A stretch of 35,883 bases of DNA, taken from the NCBI GenBank assembly GCA_030146225.1, contig JASLCA010000293.1, forward strand, positions 1 to 35,883, written 5' to 3'. How positions within the stretch are numbered: the first letter of the stretch is position 1; each line of letters begins with the position of its first letter. Shown piece by piece: positions 15,815 to 23,871 of this stretch. The notes below the pieces were generated by a model. The model was not told where the DNA came from. It searched no databases and saw nothing but the letters and a program-made list of their open reading frames with translations. A program made the translations under genes and the position numbers. The stretch comes from Sphingobacterium sp. (GTDB taxonomy: Bacteria > Bacteroidota > Bacteroidia > Sphingobacteriales > Sphingobacteriaceae).

Positions 15815-18732
15815 TGTAATGCCTCGTACAAAATCTCTACGGGATGCAAAGCTAACTCCTGCACCCCTTCCCTTATCTGCTGCCTACATGATGATCCTGG
15901 TGCTGCCACAATCGTAGCCTTGGCTTTGGCACGAAGCTTTGGAAATAAGACCAGATTGCCTATATCCTGCGACAGCTGATAATGTTCCTTTTCATATCCA
16001 AATGAGCCGGCCATCCCACAACAGCCCGAAGCAATTGTCGTCACGCTATAGGCCTCAGGAATCGCCAGCACTTTAGCTACGGTAGCTTGAAGGCCCCATG
16101 CCTTTTGTTGACAGTGCGCATGCAGCAAGATATCCTTGCTGGCGCTGCTAAAGTCTGCGGCACCTAGTCGATGCGCATCCTTCTCTCTCAACAGGAATTC
16201 CTCAATTGTCAAGGCATGCTGCGCGACATACTTGGCTTCTGCCAGCTGCTCATCAGGGACCAAATCAACATACTCATCTCTAAAGGTCAAGATGGTGGAA
16301 GGCTCTACCGCAACAAGAGGTATATCAGCCTGCAATAAGCTTGAAAACTGGCTTACATTGCGCACAGCTAGCTTCTTAGCCTCCCGTAAAAAGCCCTTTG
16401 AGATCAAGGCTCTACCACTATAGGCATGCGGAACAGCGAGTACTTGATACCCCAGCCCCTCCAACAAAAGGATAGCCTTCTGCCCGATCTCCACATCATT
16501 AAAGTTGGTAAACTCATCGAAGAAGAAGTACACAGAACCCTTTAGGGGCTGCGGAACAACCTTTACACGCCCTTGAAACCACTTCCTTAACGTAACTGCT
16601 GCTACGGCAGGAATCTGTCGTTGGGCTGCAAAGCCCATTACTTTCTTAAAGACCTTGCTTGTCCAGGGCTGCCGTATCACCCAGTTATAGATGCCTGGCA
16701 ATTTCGCTGCAATCTGGGTCATATTGTCAACATGCCCAATCATCCACGAGCGGAAGGGAACTCCATTGCTATCGTAATATGCTTGCAGAAAATCCCCCTT
16801 TAACTTGGCCATATCTACACTGGATGGACACTCCGACTTACAGCCTTTACAGCTTAAGCAGAGGTCCATAACCTCCTTAATTTCTTTATGATCAAATGGA
16901 TTCTCCTTGTTGGAAGTCGTCAACATCTCCCGCAGGATATTGGCTCGCGCTCGGGTTGTGTCCTTCTCATCTTTAGTCGCCATATAGGATGGGCACATGG
17001 TTCCCCCTGAATGATGCGTTTTACGACAATCCCCAGAGCCATTACACTGCTCGGCATGCTGTAGAATGTTTTGTCCATTATATCGGTAGACCGAAGCAAT
17101 AGCACGCTGCTCCTTGCCTGGCTCATAGCGCAAAAAGCTATTCATCGCCGCAGTGTCTACGATCTTGCCGGGATTAAAGATGTCTTTTGGATCCCATACA
17201 GCTTTCAAGCCTTTAAGCAATTCATAGTTATGTGCCCCCAGCATTAAGCTGATAAACTCTCCACGTAAGCGTCCATCTCCATGCTCCCCACTTAAGGAGC
17301 CTTTATAGCGCTTCACTAAATGGGCTATCTCTGTAGCAATGCTTCGAAACTGTGCATTGCCTTGGGCAGTCTTTAAATTAATAATTGGCCGCAAGTGCAA
17401 TTCGCCCGTTGCGGCATGCGCATAATGCACCGAATAAAGCCCGTACTTGGTCAATATCTCATTAAACTCAGCAATATAGGCTGGCAGGTCTTCTACAGCC
17501 ACTGCGGTATCCTCTATAACCGCTACGGGCTTCTCATCGCCAGGGGTATTGCTCAACAGGCCTAAGCCTGCTTTTCGCAAGTCCCAAACGCGTTTTTTTG
17601 CAGCTCCTACGATTAAGGGGAAGGCGTAGCCTAAGCCCTGTGCACGCATGTCCTGCTCCACGGCTAAGGCCTTCGCTTGGATTGCTTCCAGATCCTCGCC
17701 GCCATATTCCACGACCAAGATAGCTCCCGGCTCCCCTACTACAAAAAAGCTATTTTCCGCCTGTTGCATATTATTCTTGGTACAGTCCAAGATATAATGA
17801 TCCATCAACTCCGACACCAATGGCTTATGCTTTAAGGCAATGAGATTGGCATAGAGCGCCTGTTGTACATCCTCAAAATGAATGCACAGCAAGCCAGAGG
17901 GCTTTGTAGGGCGATCCACCAAGCCTAGTTTTATAGCGGTAATAAAGGCTAATGTACCCTCAGAACCGCAAATAAGCTGGCAGAAATTAAAGGGATCGGC
18001 CCCAGCTGTAAAGGGATCACTCTCCAATAAAAGGTCTAGCGCATAGCCTGTATTGCGCCTATCGATTGTGGGCTTTGGAAACTCAGATCGGATTTCTACT
18101 TGATTGCTATAGTCCCCAAGCATACTGCGTATATGCTTATAAAGGGCTCCCTCTAAATCATCTTGTTCACATTTAGCACAGAACGCTTCAAAGGATAGGG
18201 CGGTAAAGGTGACCGCACTGCCATCACTTAAGAGGGCTTCAATTGCAATACAATGCTCGCGGGTACTCTTGTAAATTAAGGAGTTCGAGCCACAGGAATT
18301 ATTCCCCACCATCCCGCCTATCATAGCGCGATTGGCCGTAGAGGTCTCCGGACCAAAGTAGAGGTTAAAGGGCGCTAAATATTGATTAAGCTCATCTCGA
18401 ATAACTCCGGGCTGAACTTTAACCCATTTTTCGGCCTCATTGAGCTCTAAGATAGCTGTAAAATGCTTGGAGATATCCACGACAATGCCTGCGCCAACCA
18501 CCTGCCCCGCAAGGGAGGTACCTGCTGCCCGTGGAATTAAGGAAGTATGATGTGTATCAGCAAAGCGAATTAATCGACGTAAATCCTCGATCGTCTTTGG
18601 AATAGCCACAGCCTGTGGCATCTCTCGATAAGCCGAGGCATCCGTAGCATACAAGATCCTACTCGTATTGTCCCATAATAATTCCCCATCCATAGCAGCC
18701 TGAAGTTGCTGCAAATACATATCACTTCCCAT
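15802..18732 (-). CDS. FAD/Fe-S D-2-hydroxyglutarate dehydrogenase-like protein (YdiJ type)
   Basis: A 976-residue fusion protein. The N-terminal half is a PCMH-type FAD domain (RAAGTSLAGQVVG near residue 70, MVGNNSCGSNSL) with the GlcD/D2HGDH C-terminal cap (YAHAATGELHLRP, LSGEHGDGRLRGE). The second half is a ferredoxin-like part with cysteine groups CNGSGDC...MCPSY and CLSCKGCKSECP, then a CCG-type domain (HAHCQQKAW, SGCCGMAGSFGYE, APGSSCRQQ). This architecture is that of YdiJ, which oxidises D-2-hydroxyglutarate to 2-oxoglutarate and passes electrons on through Fe-S clusters; D-lactate is an alternative substrate for such proteins. The gene starts 12 bases after an HglS-type gene whose product makes D-2-hydroxyglutarate, which strongly favours the first substrate. 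Confidence 0.85.
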   Translation of the reverse strand: MGSDMYLQQLQAAMDGELLWDNTSRILYATDASAYREMPQAVAIPKTIEDLRRLIRFADTHHTSLIPRAAGTSLAGQVVGAGIVVDISKHFTAILELNEAEKWVKVQPGVIRDELNQYLAPFNLYFGPETSTANRAMIGGMVGNNSCGSNSLIYKSTREHCIAIEALLSDGSAVTFTALSFEAFCAKCEQDDLEGALYKHIRSMLGDYSNQVEIRSEFPKPTIDRRNTGYALDLLLESDPFTAGADPFNFCQLICGSEGTLAFITAIKLGLVDRPTKPSGLLCIHFEDVQQALYANLIALKHKPLVSELMDHYILDCTKNNMQQAENSFFVVGEPGAILVVEYGGEDLEAIQAKALAVEQDMRAQGLGYAFPLIVGAAKKRVWDLRKAGLGLLSNTPGDEKPVAVIEDTAVAVEDLPAYIAEFNEILTKYGLYSVHYAHAATGELHLRPIINLKTAQGNAQFRSIATEIAHLVKRYKGSLSGEHGDGRLRGEFISLMLGAHNYELLKGLKAVWDPKDIFNPGKIVDTAAMNSFLRYEPGKEQRAIASVYRYNGQNILQHAEQCNGSGDCRKTHHSGGTMCPSYMATKDEKDTTRARANILREMLTTSNKENPFDHKEIKEVMDLCLSCKGCKSECPSSVDMAKLKGDFLQAYYDSNGVPFRSWMIGHVDNMTQIAAKLPGIYNWVIRQPWTSKVFKKVMGFAAQRQIPAVAAVTLRKWFQGRVKVVPQPLKGSVYFFFDEFTNFNDVEIGQKAILLLEGLGYQVLAVPHAYSGRALISKGFLREAKKLAVRNVSQFSSLLQADIPLVAVEPSTILTFRDEYVDLVPDEQLAEAKYVAQHALTIEEFLLREKDAHRLGAADFSSASKDILLHAHCQQKAWGLQATVAKVLAIPEAYSVTTIASGCCGMAGSFGYEKEHYQLSQDIGNLVLFPKLRAKAKATIVAAPGSSCRQQIREGVQELALHPVEILYEALHKKK

Positions 18733-18744
18733 TACCCAACTTTA

Positions 18745-19659
18745 TTATTCGTTCTTTCCTTTAATCTGCGAGGTATAGGTACTCTCAAAAATCTTATCCG
18801 CGTTGTCTGTCTCAAATCCATCCCGACGATGCTTAGGCTGCAATTCAGCCTTAGGCATGTCTGCAAATTGAGGCAATGGGCTACGCTCCGCAAACTCCAC
18901 ATAACTACCTGCAATCTGTACCAACTCGCCATCGGAGAACTTTGCATCATAGAGCGCCGATACGGTACTACTCTGACGCAACAATCCATCCCCACTTGTC
19001 TTGATAACACCTCCAGATGTATTTAATTTTATGCCAATGCTTAACAGAAAGTCATTAAACTCTTCCAAGGTATTATAGCCTTCAGGCAATTCATGGATGC
19101 TAATGGTATAATGGTTTAAGTAATACCTATTGTAGATTACCCAGGCTGCATACTCACTTTCAGCAAGCAGCTGCTTGTACTCTACAGAGCTCGGTAGTCC
19201 CCATAATGGCTTTTGCAAGAAATCAGCCACTTGCTGTCCATCGCTCAGATCCAAGTCATCCACGGGGTCGCTGCTGATAGCATCGGTATATTTGTGGATA
19301 ATTGCTTGAGCTTCCTCGCTTAAGGCGGATACCACGAGTTCTGAAACGAAAATTCTAGGATAATCAGGAGAGGCTGGCGAATACCAATAAGCATTTAGCT
19401 TTTTACCTTCAAAATAATAATAGTCCTTACGGGTATAGCCGTAGGCTAAGAAAATCTTCTCAAAGGAAGCAATGCCTAGATTTGGTACACCTAAGGTACG
19501 AAAGGCGATATGGTCGTTGACTATATCATCCTGCCCATTAATAATCTTCTTTTGTAATAAATTGTCCGTAATCTTTGACACATCGGCCACATGCTCGCGA
19601 TAATGTGCGAACAAATCGTTTAATACGGTATCAATTGGTTTTTGCTCTTCGAAATGCAT
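18745..19659 (-). CDS. hglS: 2-oxoadipate dioxygenase/decarboxylase (DUF1338, HglS type)
   Basis: A 304-residue DUF1338 protein. HglS converts 2-oxoadipate and O2 to D-2-hydroxyglutarate and CO2 with a non-haem iron. The ligands of the vicinal-oxygen-chelate-like fold are recognisable: His50 in NDHIAFRT with Arg54 four residues later (the substrate arginine), a His in NHYTISIHE (183 or 189), and a Glu in YVEFAERSPLP (256 or 258). At 304 residues it is shorter than the Pseudomonas enzyme. The D-2-hydroxyglutarate dehydrogenase follows after 12 bases. The ATG lies four bases behind AATTTTTG, a one-mismatch -7 element, so the mRNA may be leaderless. Confidence 0.85.
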   Translation of the reverse strand: MHFEEQKPIDTVLNDLFAHYREHVADVSKITDNLLQKKIINGQDDIVNDHIAFRTLGVPNLGIASFEKIFLAYGYTRKDYYYFEGKKLNAYWYSPASPDYPRIFVSELVVSALSEEAQAIIHKYTDAISSDPVDDLDLSDGQQVADFLQKPLWGLPSSVEYKQLLAESEYAAWVIYNRYYLNHYTISIHELPEGYNTLEEFNDFLLSIGIKLNTSGGVIKTSGDGLLRQSSTVSALYDAKFSDGELVQIAGSYVEFAERSPLPQFADMPKAELQPKHRRDGFETDNADKIFESTYTSQIKGKNE

Positions 19660-19732
19660 TGCCCAAAAATTTAAGGTTTATATGGATTAAATTTAAGGAA
19701 ACATTCGGACAATTAAAACTTAAAATAAATAT

Positions 19733-19762
19733 TATTCGATGATACGATTGAAATATCGAATA
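19733..19762. other. Inverted repeat upstream of hglS
   Basis: TATTCGAT (19733-19740) and ATCGAATA (19755-19762) are perfect complements separated by 14 bases. It lies between the cdaA stop and the hglS start, about 75-105 bases upstream of the hglS ATG. It is too AT-rich to be a good terminator and could be an operator. Confidence 0.3.
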
Positions 19763-19774
19763 TAATACGAAGCA

Positions 19775-20569
19775 CTACAGTTCTTCCTTTAGAATTTTCT
19801 CTAATTCTTCGGGGGTAAGATTCATATTTACATTCCCATCCTTGGCCAAGGAGATCTGCCCTGTTTCTTCTGAAACAATAACAGCTATAGCTTCAGACAC
19901 CTCTGTCACGCCAATTGCCGCACGATGCCGAAGACCAAACTGCGGCGGCAAGTCCTCACTATCCGACAAGGGGAGCACGCTACTCGCAGTCATAATCCGA
20001 AAGTCCACAATAACCACTGCCCCATCATGTAAGGGACTATTCTTAAAGAATATGCTTTCCAGAAGCCGTTTGGATACAGGCGCATCAATATATTCACCAC
20101 TGGATTGATAATACTCTTCATCAAAGTACCGTGAAAACACTAAAAGTGCTCCTGTACGGGATTTTGACATACTCCGGCAAGCCTCAATTATAGGCTTTAA
20201 TTGCTCCGCATTGTCCACCTGACTGCTTTTTTTATTGCCCAAAAAGGACCATAAAAACTTCTTCCTACGCAAGGAAATATTCTTCCCAATATGAATTAAG
20301 AAGCGCCTAATCTCCTGCTGGAAGACTACAATCAGCGCTATGGAACCCACCGATATAAAGCCCCCGAAGATCTCTGTTAAGAGACGCATCTCCATCTGCT
20401 TAACCACCAGATAGACCCCATAAAACAAGGTTACCCCCAAAAGAATATTGACAGCTATGGTGCCCTTTATCAAACTATAGATATAATAGATGATAATTGC
20501 GACCAGCATAATATCTATGATATCCAATAACCGGAAGCTGCTTAGAATATTTAAATCAAATCCACCCAT
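19775..20569 (-). CDS. cdaA: Diadenylate cyclase CdaA
   Basis: A 264-residue membrane protein with three N-terminal helices (about 13-100: MLVAIIIYYIYSLIKG, NILLGVTLFYGVYLVV, FISVGSIALIVVFQ) and a cytoplasmic DAC domain. The catalytic motifs DGAVVI and GLRHRAAIG, together with SEETGQISLA, are intact. It joins two ATP molecules into the second messenger c-di-AMP. The Firmicutes partners cdaR and glmM are absent here; hglS follows 115 bases downstream on the same strand. The ATG at 20569 is the only sensible start. A divergent small lipoprotein-like frame and pdxJ lie upstream. Confidence 0.95.
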   Translation of the reverse strand: MGGFDLNILSSFRLLDIIDIMLVAIIIYYIYSLIKGTIAVNILLGVTLFYGVYLVVKQMEMRLLTEIFGGFISVGSIALIVVFQQEIRRFLIHIGKNISLRRKKFLWSFLGNKKSSQVDNAEQLKPIIEACRSMSKSRTGALLVFSRYFDEEYYQSSGEYIDAPVSKRLLESIFFKNSPLHDGAVVIVDFRIMTASSVLPLSDSEDLPPQFGLRHRAAIGVTEVSEAIAVIVSEETGQISLAKDGNVNMNLTPEELEKILKEEL

Positions 20570-20580
20570 GTATACCGCAA

Positions 20581-20742
20581 TTTAAGAAAATTCTATTAAG
20601 ATTTTTTGTTTCTAACTTATTCCTTATCTTTCTTCTATACGCAGCCTGTAAATCTGCCCCAGCAGCCCTTGCTACTGGTATTAATTTATTGGATCCACTA
20701 GTGCTGAAAATAGGTGGAATTAAATACATTTGTAAGAAATAA
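20581..20742 (+). other. Candidate small lipoprotein frame without a canonical start codon
   Basis: The frame is open from 20521 (after a TGA at 20518) to a TAA at 20740-20742. From 20581 it reads FKKILLRFFVSN, a hydrophobic stretch LFLIFLLYAAC and a tail ending ICKK, 53 codons in all. This has the form of a lipoprotein signal (KK, hydrophobic core, YAAC) followed by a 31-residue mature peptide. No ATG, GTG or TTG occurs before 20689. The codon before KK is TTT, where ATG or TTG would be expected; ATT at 20590 is an alternative. It is either a decayed gene, a gene with a rare start, or coincidence. It ends 13 bases before pdxJ. Confidence 0.35.
20725..20732 (+). promoter_or_regulatory. -7 promoter element for pdxJ (TACATTTG)
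   Basis: Exact TAnnTTTG, 23 bases before the pdxJ ATG. A second, weaker candidate ATCCTTTG ends six bases before the ATG. No -33 TTG is visible. Confidence 0.4.
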
Positions 20743-20755
20743 ATCCTTTGTGACT

Positions 20756-21475
20756 ATGACAAAATTATCCGTTAATATTAATAAGGTTGCGACTTTACGC
20801 AATTCACGTGGTGGCAACACCCCCAATGTGCTGGCTGCTGCCCTTGCCTGCGAACGCTTTGGAGCGGAGGGAATCACCGTGCATCCTCGTCCAGATGAGC
20901 GTCATATACGCTATCAGGATGTGTATGACCTTAAGGCTGAGATAGCCACCGAATTTAATATTGAAGGCAATTGTCAAGAGCAAAAGTTTATAGACCTGGT
21001 ACTTGCCAATAAGCCGGCTCAGGTCACTCTTGTTCCTGATGCACTTGGTCAGATTACTTCTAATCACGGCTGGGACACCATTCAGCATCGCGACTACCTG
21101 CGGGACATGGTGAAGCTGTTCAAGGATCAAGGCATACGCGTCTCCATCTTTGTGGATCCTGACGTAGACATGGTTGAGGCTGCTGCCGAAACAGGCACAG
21201 ACCGTATTGAGCTTTATACGGAAGCCTATGCGGAGACCTTTGGCTTTGACAAGGAGAAAGCAATTGCACCCTATTATCAGGCAGCTAAGAAGGCGCAAGA
21301 GGTTGGATTAGGCTTAAATGCTGGACATGACCTAGACCTGAATAACTTAAAATACTTTAATGAGCATATCCCAGGTCTACTGGAGGTCAGTATAGGCCAT
21401 GCCCTTATCTCAGACGCTTTATACTTAGGCTTGGAAGAAACTATAAAAAGATACCTTGCTAGCCTAAAGGCATAA
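20756..21475 (+). CDS. pdxJ: Pyridoxine 5'-phosphate synthase
   Basis: A 239-residue TIM-barrel enzyme that condenses 1-deoxy-D-xylulose 5-phosphate with 3-amino-2-oxopropyl phosphate in vitamin B6 synthesis. The start at 20756 gives MTKLSVNINKVATLRNSRGG, the conserved N-terminus; an in-frame TTG at 20714 is much less likely. Signature residues are His43 in ITVHPRPDERHI, the LNAGHDLDLNN loop with the catalytic His, and SIGHALISDAL near the C-terminus. PdxA is not nearby. PLP made by this pathway is used by GcvP, also in the window. The last codons lie in a 57-base palindrome shared with lepB. Confidence 0.97.
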   Translation: MTKLSVNINKVATLRNSRGGNTPNVLAAALACERFGAEGITVHPRPDERHIRYQDVYDLKAEIATEFNIEGNCQEQKFIDLVLANKPAQVTLVPDALGQITSNHGWDTIQHRDYLRDMVKLFKDQGIRVSIFVDPDVDMVEAAAETGTDRIELYTEAYAETFGFDKEKAIAPYYQAAKKAQEVGLGLNAGHDLDLNNLKYFNEHIPGLLEVSIGHALISDALYLGLEETIKRYLASLKA

Positions 21476-21521
21476 AATAAAAAGAGGGAGCTAAGCTCCC
21501 TCTTTTTATTTTATGCCTTTA
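21465..21521. terminator. 57-base perfect palindrome, bidirectional terminator reaching into pdxJ and lepB
   Basis: Arms of 28 bases (21465-21492 and 21494-21521) pair without mismatch around a single A. The core is GAGGGAGCT/AGCTCCCTC with flanking A and T runs. The left arm contains the last codons of pdxJ (LKA, stop), the right arm those of lepB (KGIK, stop), in different frames. Confidence 0.9.
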
Positions 21522-23008
21522 AATATGCGGCTCCAACGGATTTTCGATAAGAATGTGCCATCCTTGTCGAAACTCATCCAAGTAAATAAAGCCTTTCCTA
21601 CAATATGGTCCTCAGGGACAAAACCCCAAGCTCTAGAATCTAAAGAGTTATGTCTATTATCTCCCATCATCCAGTAGTAGTTTTCTTTAAATGTATAGCT
21701 TGTTGCTTTTTGACCATTGATATAATAATCTCCAGCTTTTTTCTCTAAAGTATTTCCTTCATGATCCCGTATAGCACGTGTATACATCGGAACGGTCAAG
21801 GAATCCAATGCCACAGTCCAGCCTTTGGAAGGGATAGTGATTGGTCCAAAATTGTCAAAATTCCAGTGGTAATTCACATTTTGTGGAAAGGTATCTCCTG
21901 TCACATCATCCTTGTTTAACAATCCCATCTCAACCTTCTGTACATTTGACCATGAACCCACTAATTTAGCCTCATCATCAGTCATCACTGCGCGAAAGAT
22001 ATTGGGCTGATTGGTTGGATCACACTCTATACGCAGGTCTTTCATCTTTTGCATATTAAGCCCGGAATCATCGGTATACACATAATAATCAATCTGCATT
22101 TCTTCAGGCATAAATCCTGGCTCGCCATTTACAAAAAGTTTCGCATCCTGCATCGATATCTGATCTCCAGGCAGGCCTACACAACGCTTAATATAGTTTT
22201 CGCGCTTGTCAATTGGTCGGGTAACTATAGTAAACTGATTGTGGACAGCCTCCTTGCCCATAAGGCGAACGATGTCAGCATAGGTACGATCTTGATGCTC
22301 TAAGATAACGGTATCTCCTGCTGGAAAGTTGAATACCACCACGTCATTTCGCTTAATCTCCTGAAAGCCTGGCAATCTTTTGTAGGGCAATTGAATTAAT
22401 TCCGAATAGGCTTTACCGCCTGTTACCGGCATGGTATGGTGTGCAAATGGAAAAGCCAATGGCGTCATGGGCACCCGAGGTCCATAGTTCAACTTGCTTA
22501 CAAACAAAAAGTCTCCAATTAACAAGCTTTTTTCCATAGATCCTGTAGGAATCATATAGGCTTCAATTAGAAATCCACGTATTAAAGAGGCTGCTACTGT
22601 CGCAAATACGATTGCATCAGCCCACTCTCTCCCAACAGACTTATGATAAGGATATTTCTTCTTAAACTCTTCTGTATGGGACTGCCCTAAGTACTTCACC
22701 TGTGCATCTCTTCCCCATAGCGGCAAGAAGATAAAGGGCAATAGCACCGCAGCTGCAGTTTCCCAAAATCTACGCTTTCCAAAACATTTTAAAAAGTCTA
22801 GAAAAAGTCCGTAAAATATAAAGATGTTAACAATGGGTACTAACAATAAGAAAACCCACCATGTAGGCCTTCCCGTCAGTTGCGCCATTATATACGCTCT
22901 ATAGAAGGGAACTACTGCTTCCCAGCCCTGCTTTCCAGCTTTCTTAAATAATAACCACAATCCGTAAATGGAGAGGATAATAAAAACTGTAAAAATTATA
23001 TACCACAT
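21506..23008 (-). CDS. lepB: Signal peptidase I, long Bacteroidota form
   Basis: A 500-residue S26 peptidase that cleaves signal peptides at the outer face of the inner membrane. The catalytic dyad is Ser157 in MIPTGSMEKSL and Lys274 in ENYIKRCVGLPGDQ; the box E sequence MMGDNRHNSLDSRAWGFV is intact. An N-terminal region of about 100 residues carries extra membrane helices (WYIIFTVFIILSIYGLWLLF, WWVFLLLVPIVNIFIFYG, FWETAAAVLLPFIFLPLW) before the usual anchor at about 130-150. It is much longer than enterobacterial LepB but normal for this phylum. It is the last gene of the parA-parB-DUF5683-dapB-lepB run and may also use its own -7 element at 23019-23026. Confidence 0.96.
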   Translation of the reverse strand: MWYIIFTVFIILSIYGLWLLFKKAGKQGWEAVVPFYRAYIMAQLTGRPTWWVFLLLVPIVNIFIFYGLFLDFLKCFGKRRFWETAAAVLLPFIFLPLWGRDAQVKYLGQSHTEEFKKKYPYHKSVGREWADAIVFATVAASLIRGFLIEAYMIPTGSMEKSLLIGDFLFVSKLNYGPRVPMTPLAFPFAHHTMPVTGGKAYSELIQLPYKRLPGFQEIKRNDVVVFNFPAGDTVILEHQDRTYADIVRLMGKEAVHNQFTIVTRPIDKRENYIKRCVGLPGDQISMQDAKLFVNGEPGFMPEEMQIDYYVYTDDSGLNMQKMKDLRIECDPTNQPNIFRAVMTDDEAKLVGSWSNVQKVEMGLLNKDDVTGDTFPQNVNYHWNFDNFGPITIPSKGWTVALDSLTVPMYTRAIRDHEGNTLEKKAGDYYINGQKATSYTFKENYYWMMGDNRHNSLDSRAWGFVPEDHIVGKALFTWMSFDKDGTFLSKIRWSRIFKGIK

Positions 23009-23018
23009 ATATTCTTGT

Positions 23019-23026
23019 CAAAAATA
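23019..23026 (-). promoter_or_regulatory. Possible internal promoter for lepB (TATTTTTG)
   Basis: Exact TAnnTTTG on the minus strand in the 97-base gap between dapB and lepB, ten bases before the lepB ATG. It would allow lepB expression independent of the par/dapB transcript. There is no matching -33 element. Confidence 0.35.
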
Positions 23027-23105
23027 AATTAATGTTTAATCCTATGCCGCTTTAGCGCAACTATTCCTAGCACCCTGCAACGCCTATCTTAACACAAGTT
23101 ACGAA

Positions 23106-23852
23106 TTATGCCTGATTAAAATCAAACATTTCTGTCACTTGATAAAATCCCTTCTTCCCGATTAACCACTCGGCAGCAACCACTGCCCCAAGCGCAAATC
23201 CAGCACGATTGTGCGCAGTATGCTTGAATTCGATCTGATCTACCTCCGAGCTATACAACACCGTATGTGTGCCCGGAACATCTTCAATGCGTAAGCTTTC
23301 AATCAGAAGTTCATTAGGCTTAGCAACAAGCTCATCAGCTGTCCCAACGACCTCATTGACCCAGTCTTGCTTATGATCTAAGCCCGACAAGATACCCTCG
23401 GCAATGGTTATAGCCGTTCCACTGGGCGCATCCAGCTTTTGTATATGGTGAATCTCCTCTACCTGCACATCATACTGCTTATAGGGATTCATCGCCTTAG
23501 CTAAGAGTTTATTTACATGAAAGAATATATTGACGCCAATGCTAAAGTTAGAGCCATAGAGTAAGGATTGGTTGGCTGCCAGCGTAGTGCTTTCCACCTC
23601 TTGAAGGTGCTCATACCAGCCAGTGGTACCGACAACAATGGGTATATTAGCTTCAAAACACAAGCTAATATTGCTTAGCGCTGCCAAGGGTTGGCTAAAA
23701 TCAATTGCTACATCAGCCCCAATTAAATCTGCTGCTGTAAGGCTTTCTCTATTGTCTTTATCTACAATAAGCAATATTTCATGCCCTCTTTTATGCGCAA
23801 ACTGCTCAATCTGCTGCCCCATTTTACCGTACCCTAACAGTATTATTTTCAT
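23106..23852 (-). CDS. dapB: 4-hydroxy-tetrahydrodipicolinate reductase
   Basis: A 248-residue enzyme of diaminopimelate/lysine synthesis that reduces HTPA to tetrahydrodipicolinate with NAD(P)H. The Rossmann loop LGYGKMGQ is at the N-terminus, VVGTTGW lies at about residue 73, and the catalytic motif EIHHIQKLDAPSGTA gives His135, His136 and Lys139. It lies 19 bases downstream of the DUF5683 gene in a tightly spaced minus-strand cluster. dapF, a later step of the same pathway, is at 31784. Confidence 0.97.
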   Translation of the reverse strand: MKIILLGYGKMGQQIEQFAHKRGHEILLIVDKDNRESLTAADLIGADVAIDFSQPLAALSNISLCFEANIPIVVGTTGWYEHLQEVESTTLAANQSLLYGSNFSIGVNIFFHVNKLLAKAMNPYKQYDVQVEEIHHIQKLDAPSGTAITIAEGILSGLDHKQDWVNEVVGTADELVAKPNELLIESLRIEDVPGTHTVLYSSEVDQIEFKHTAHNRAGFALGAVVAAEWLIGKKGFYQVTEMFDFNQA

Positions 23853-23871
23853 AGTAATAATTCGGTTGTTT

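Noticed and set aside
20804..21298. A 164-codon open frame on the minus strand
   Set aside because: It is antisense to pdxJ, which has all its catalytic motifs, and has no recognisable features.
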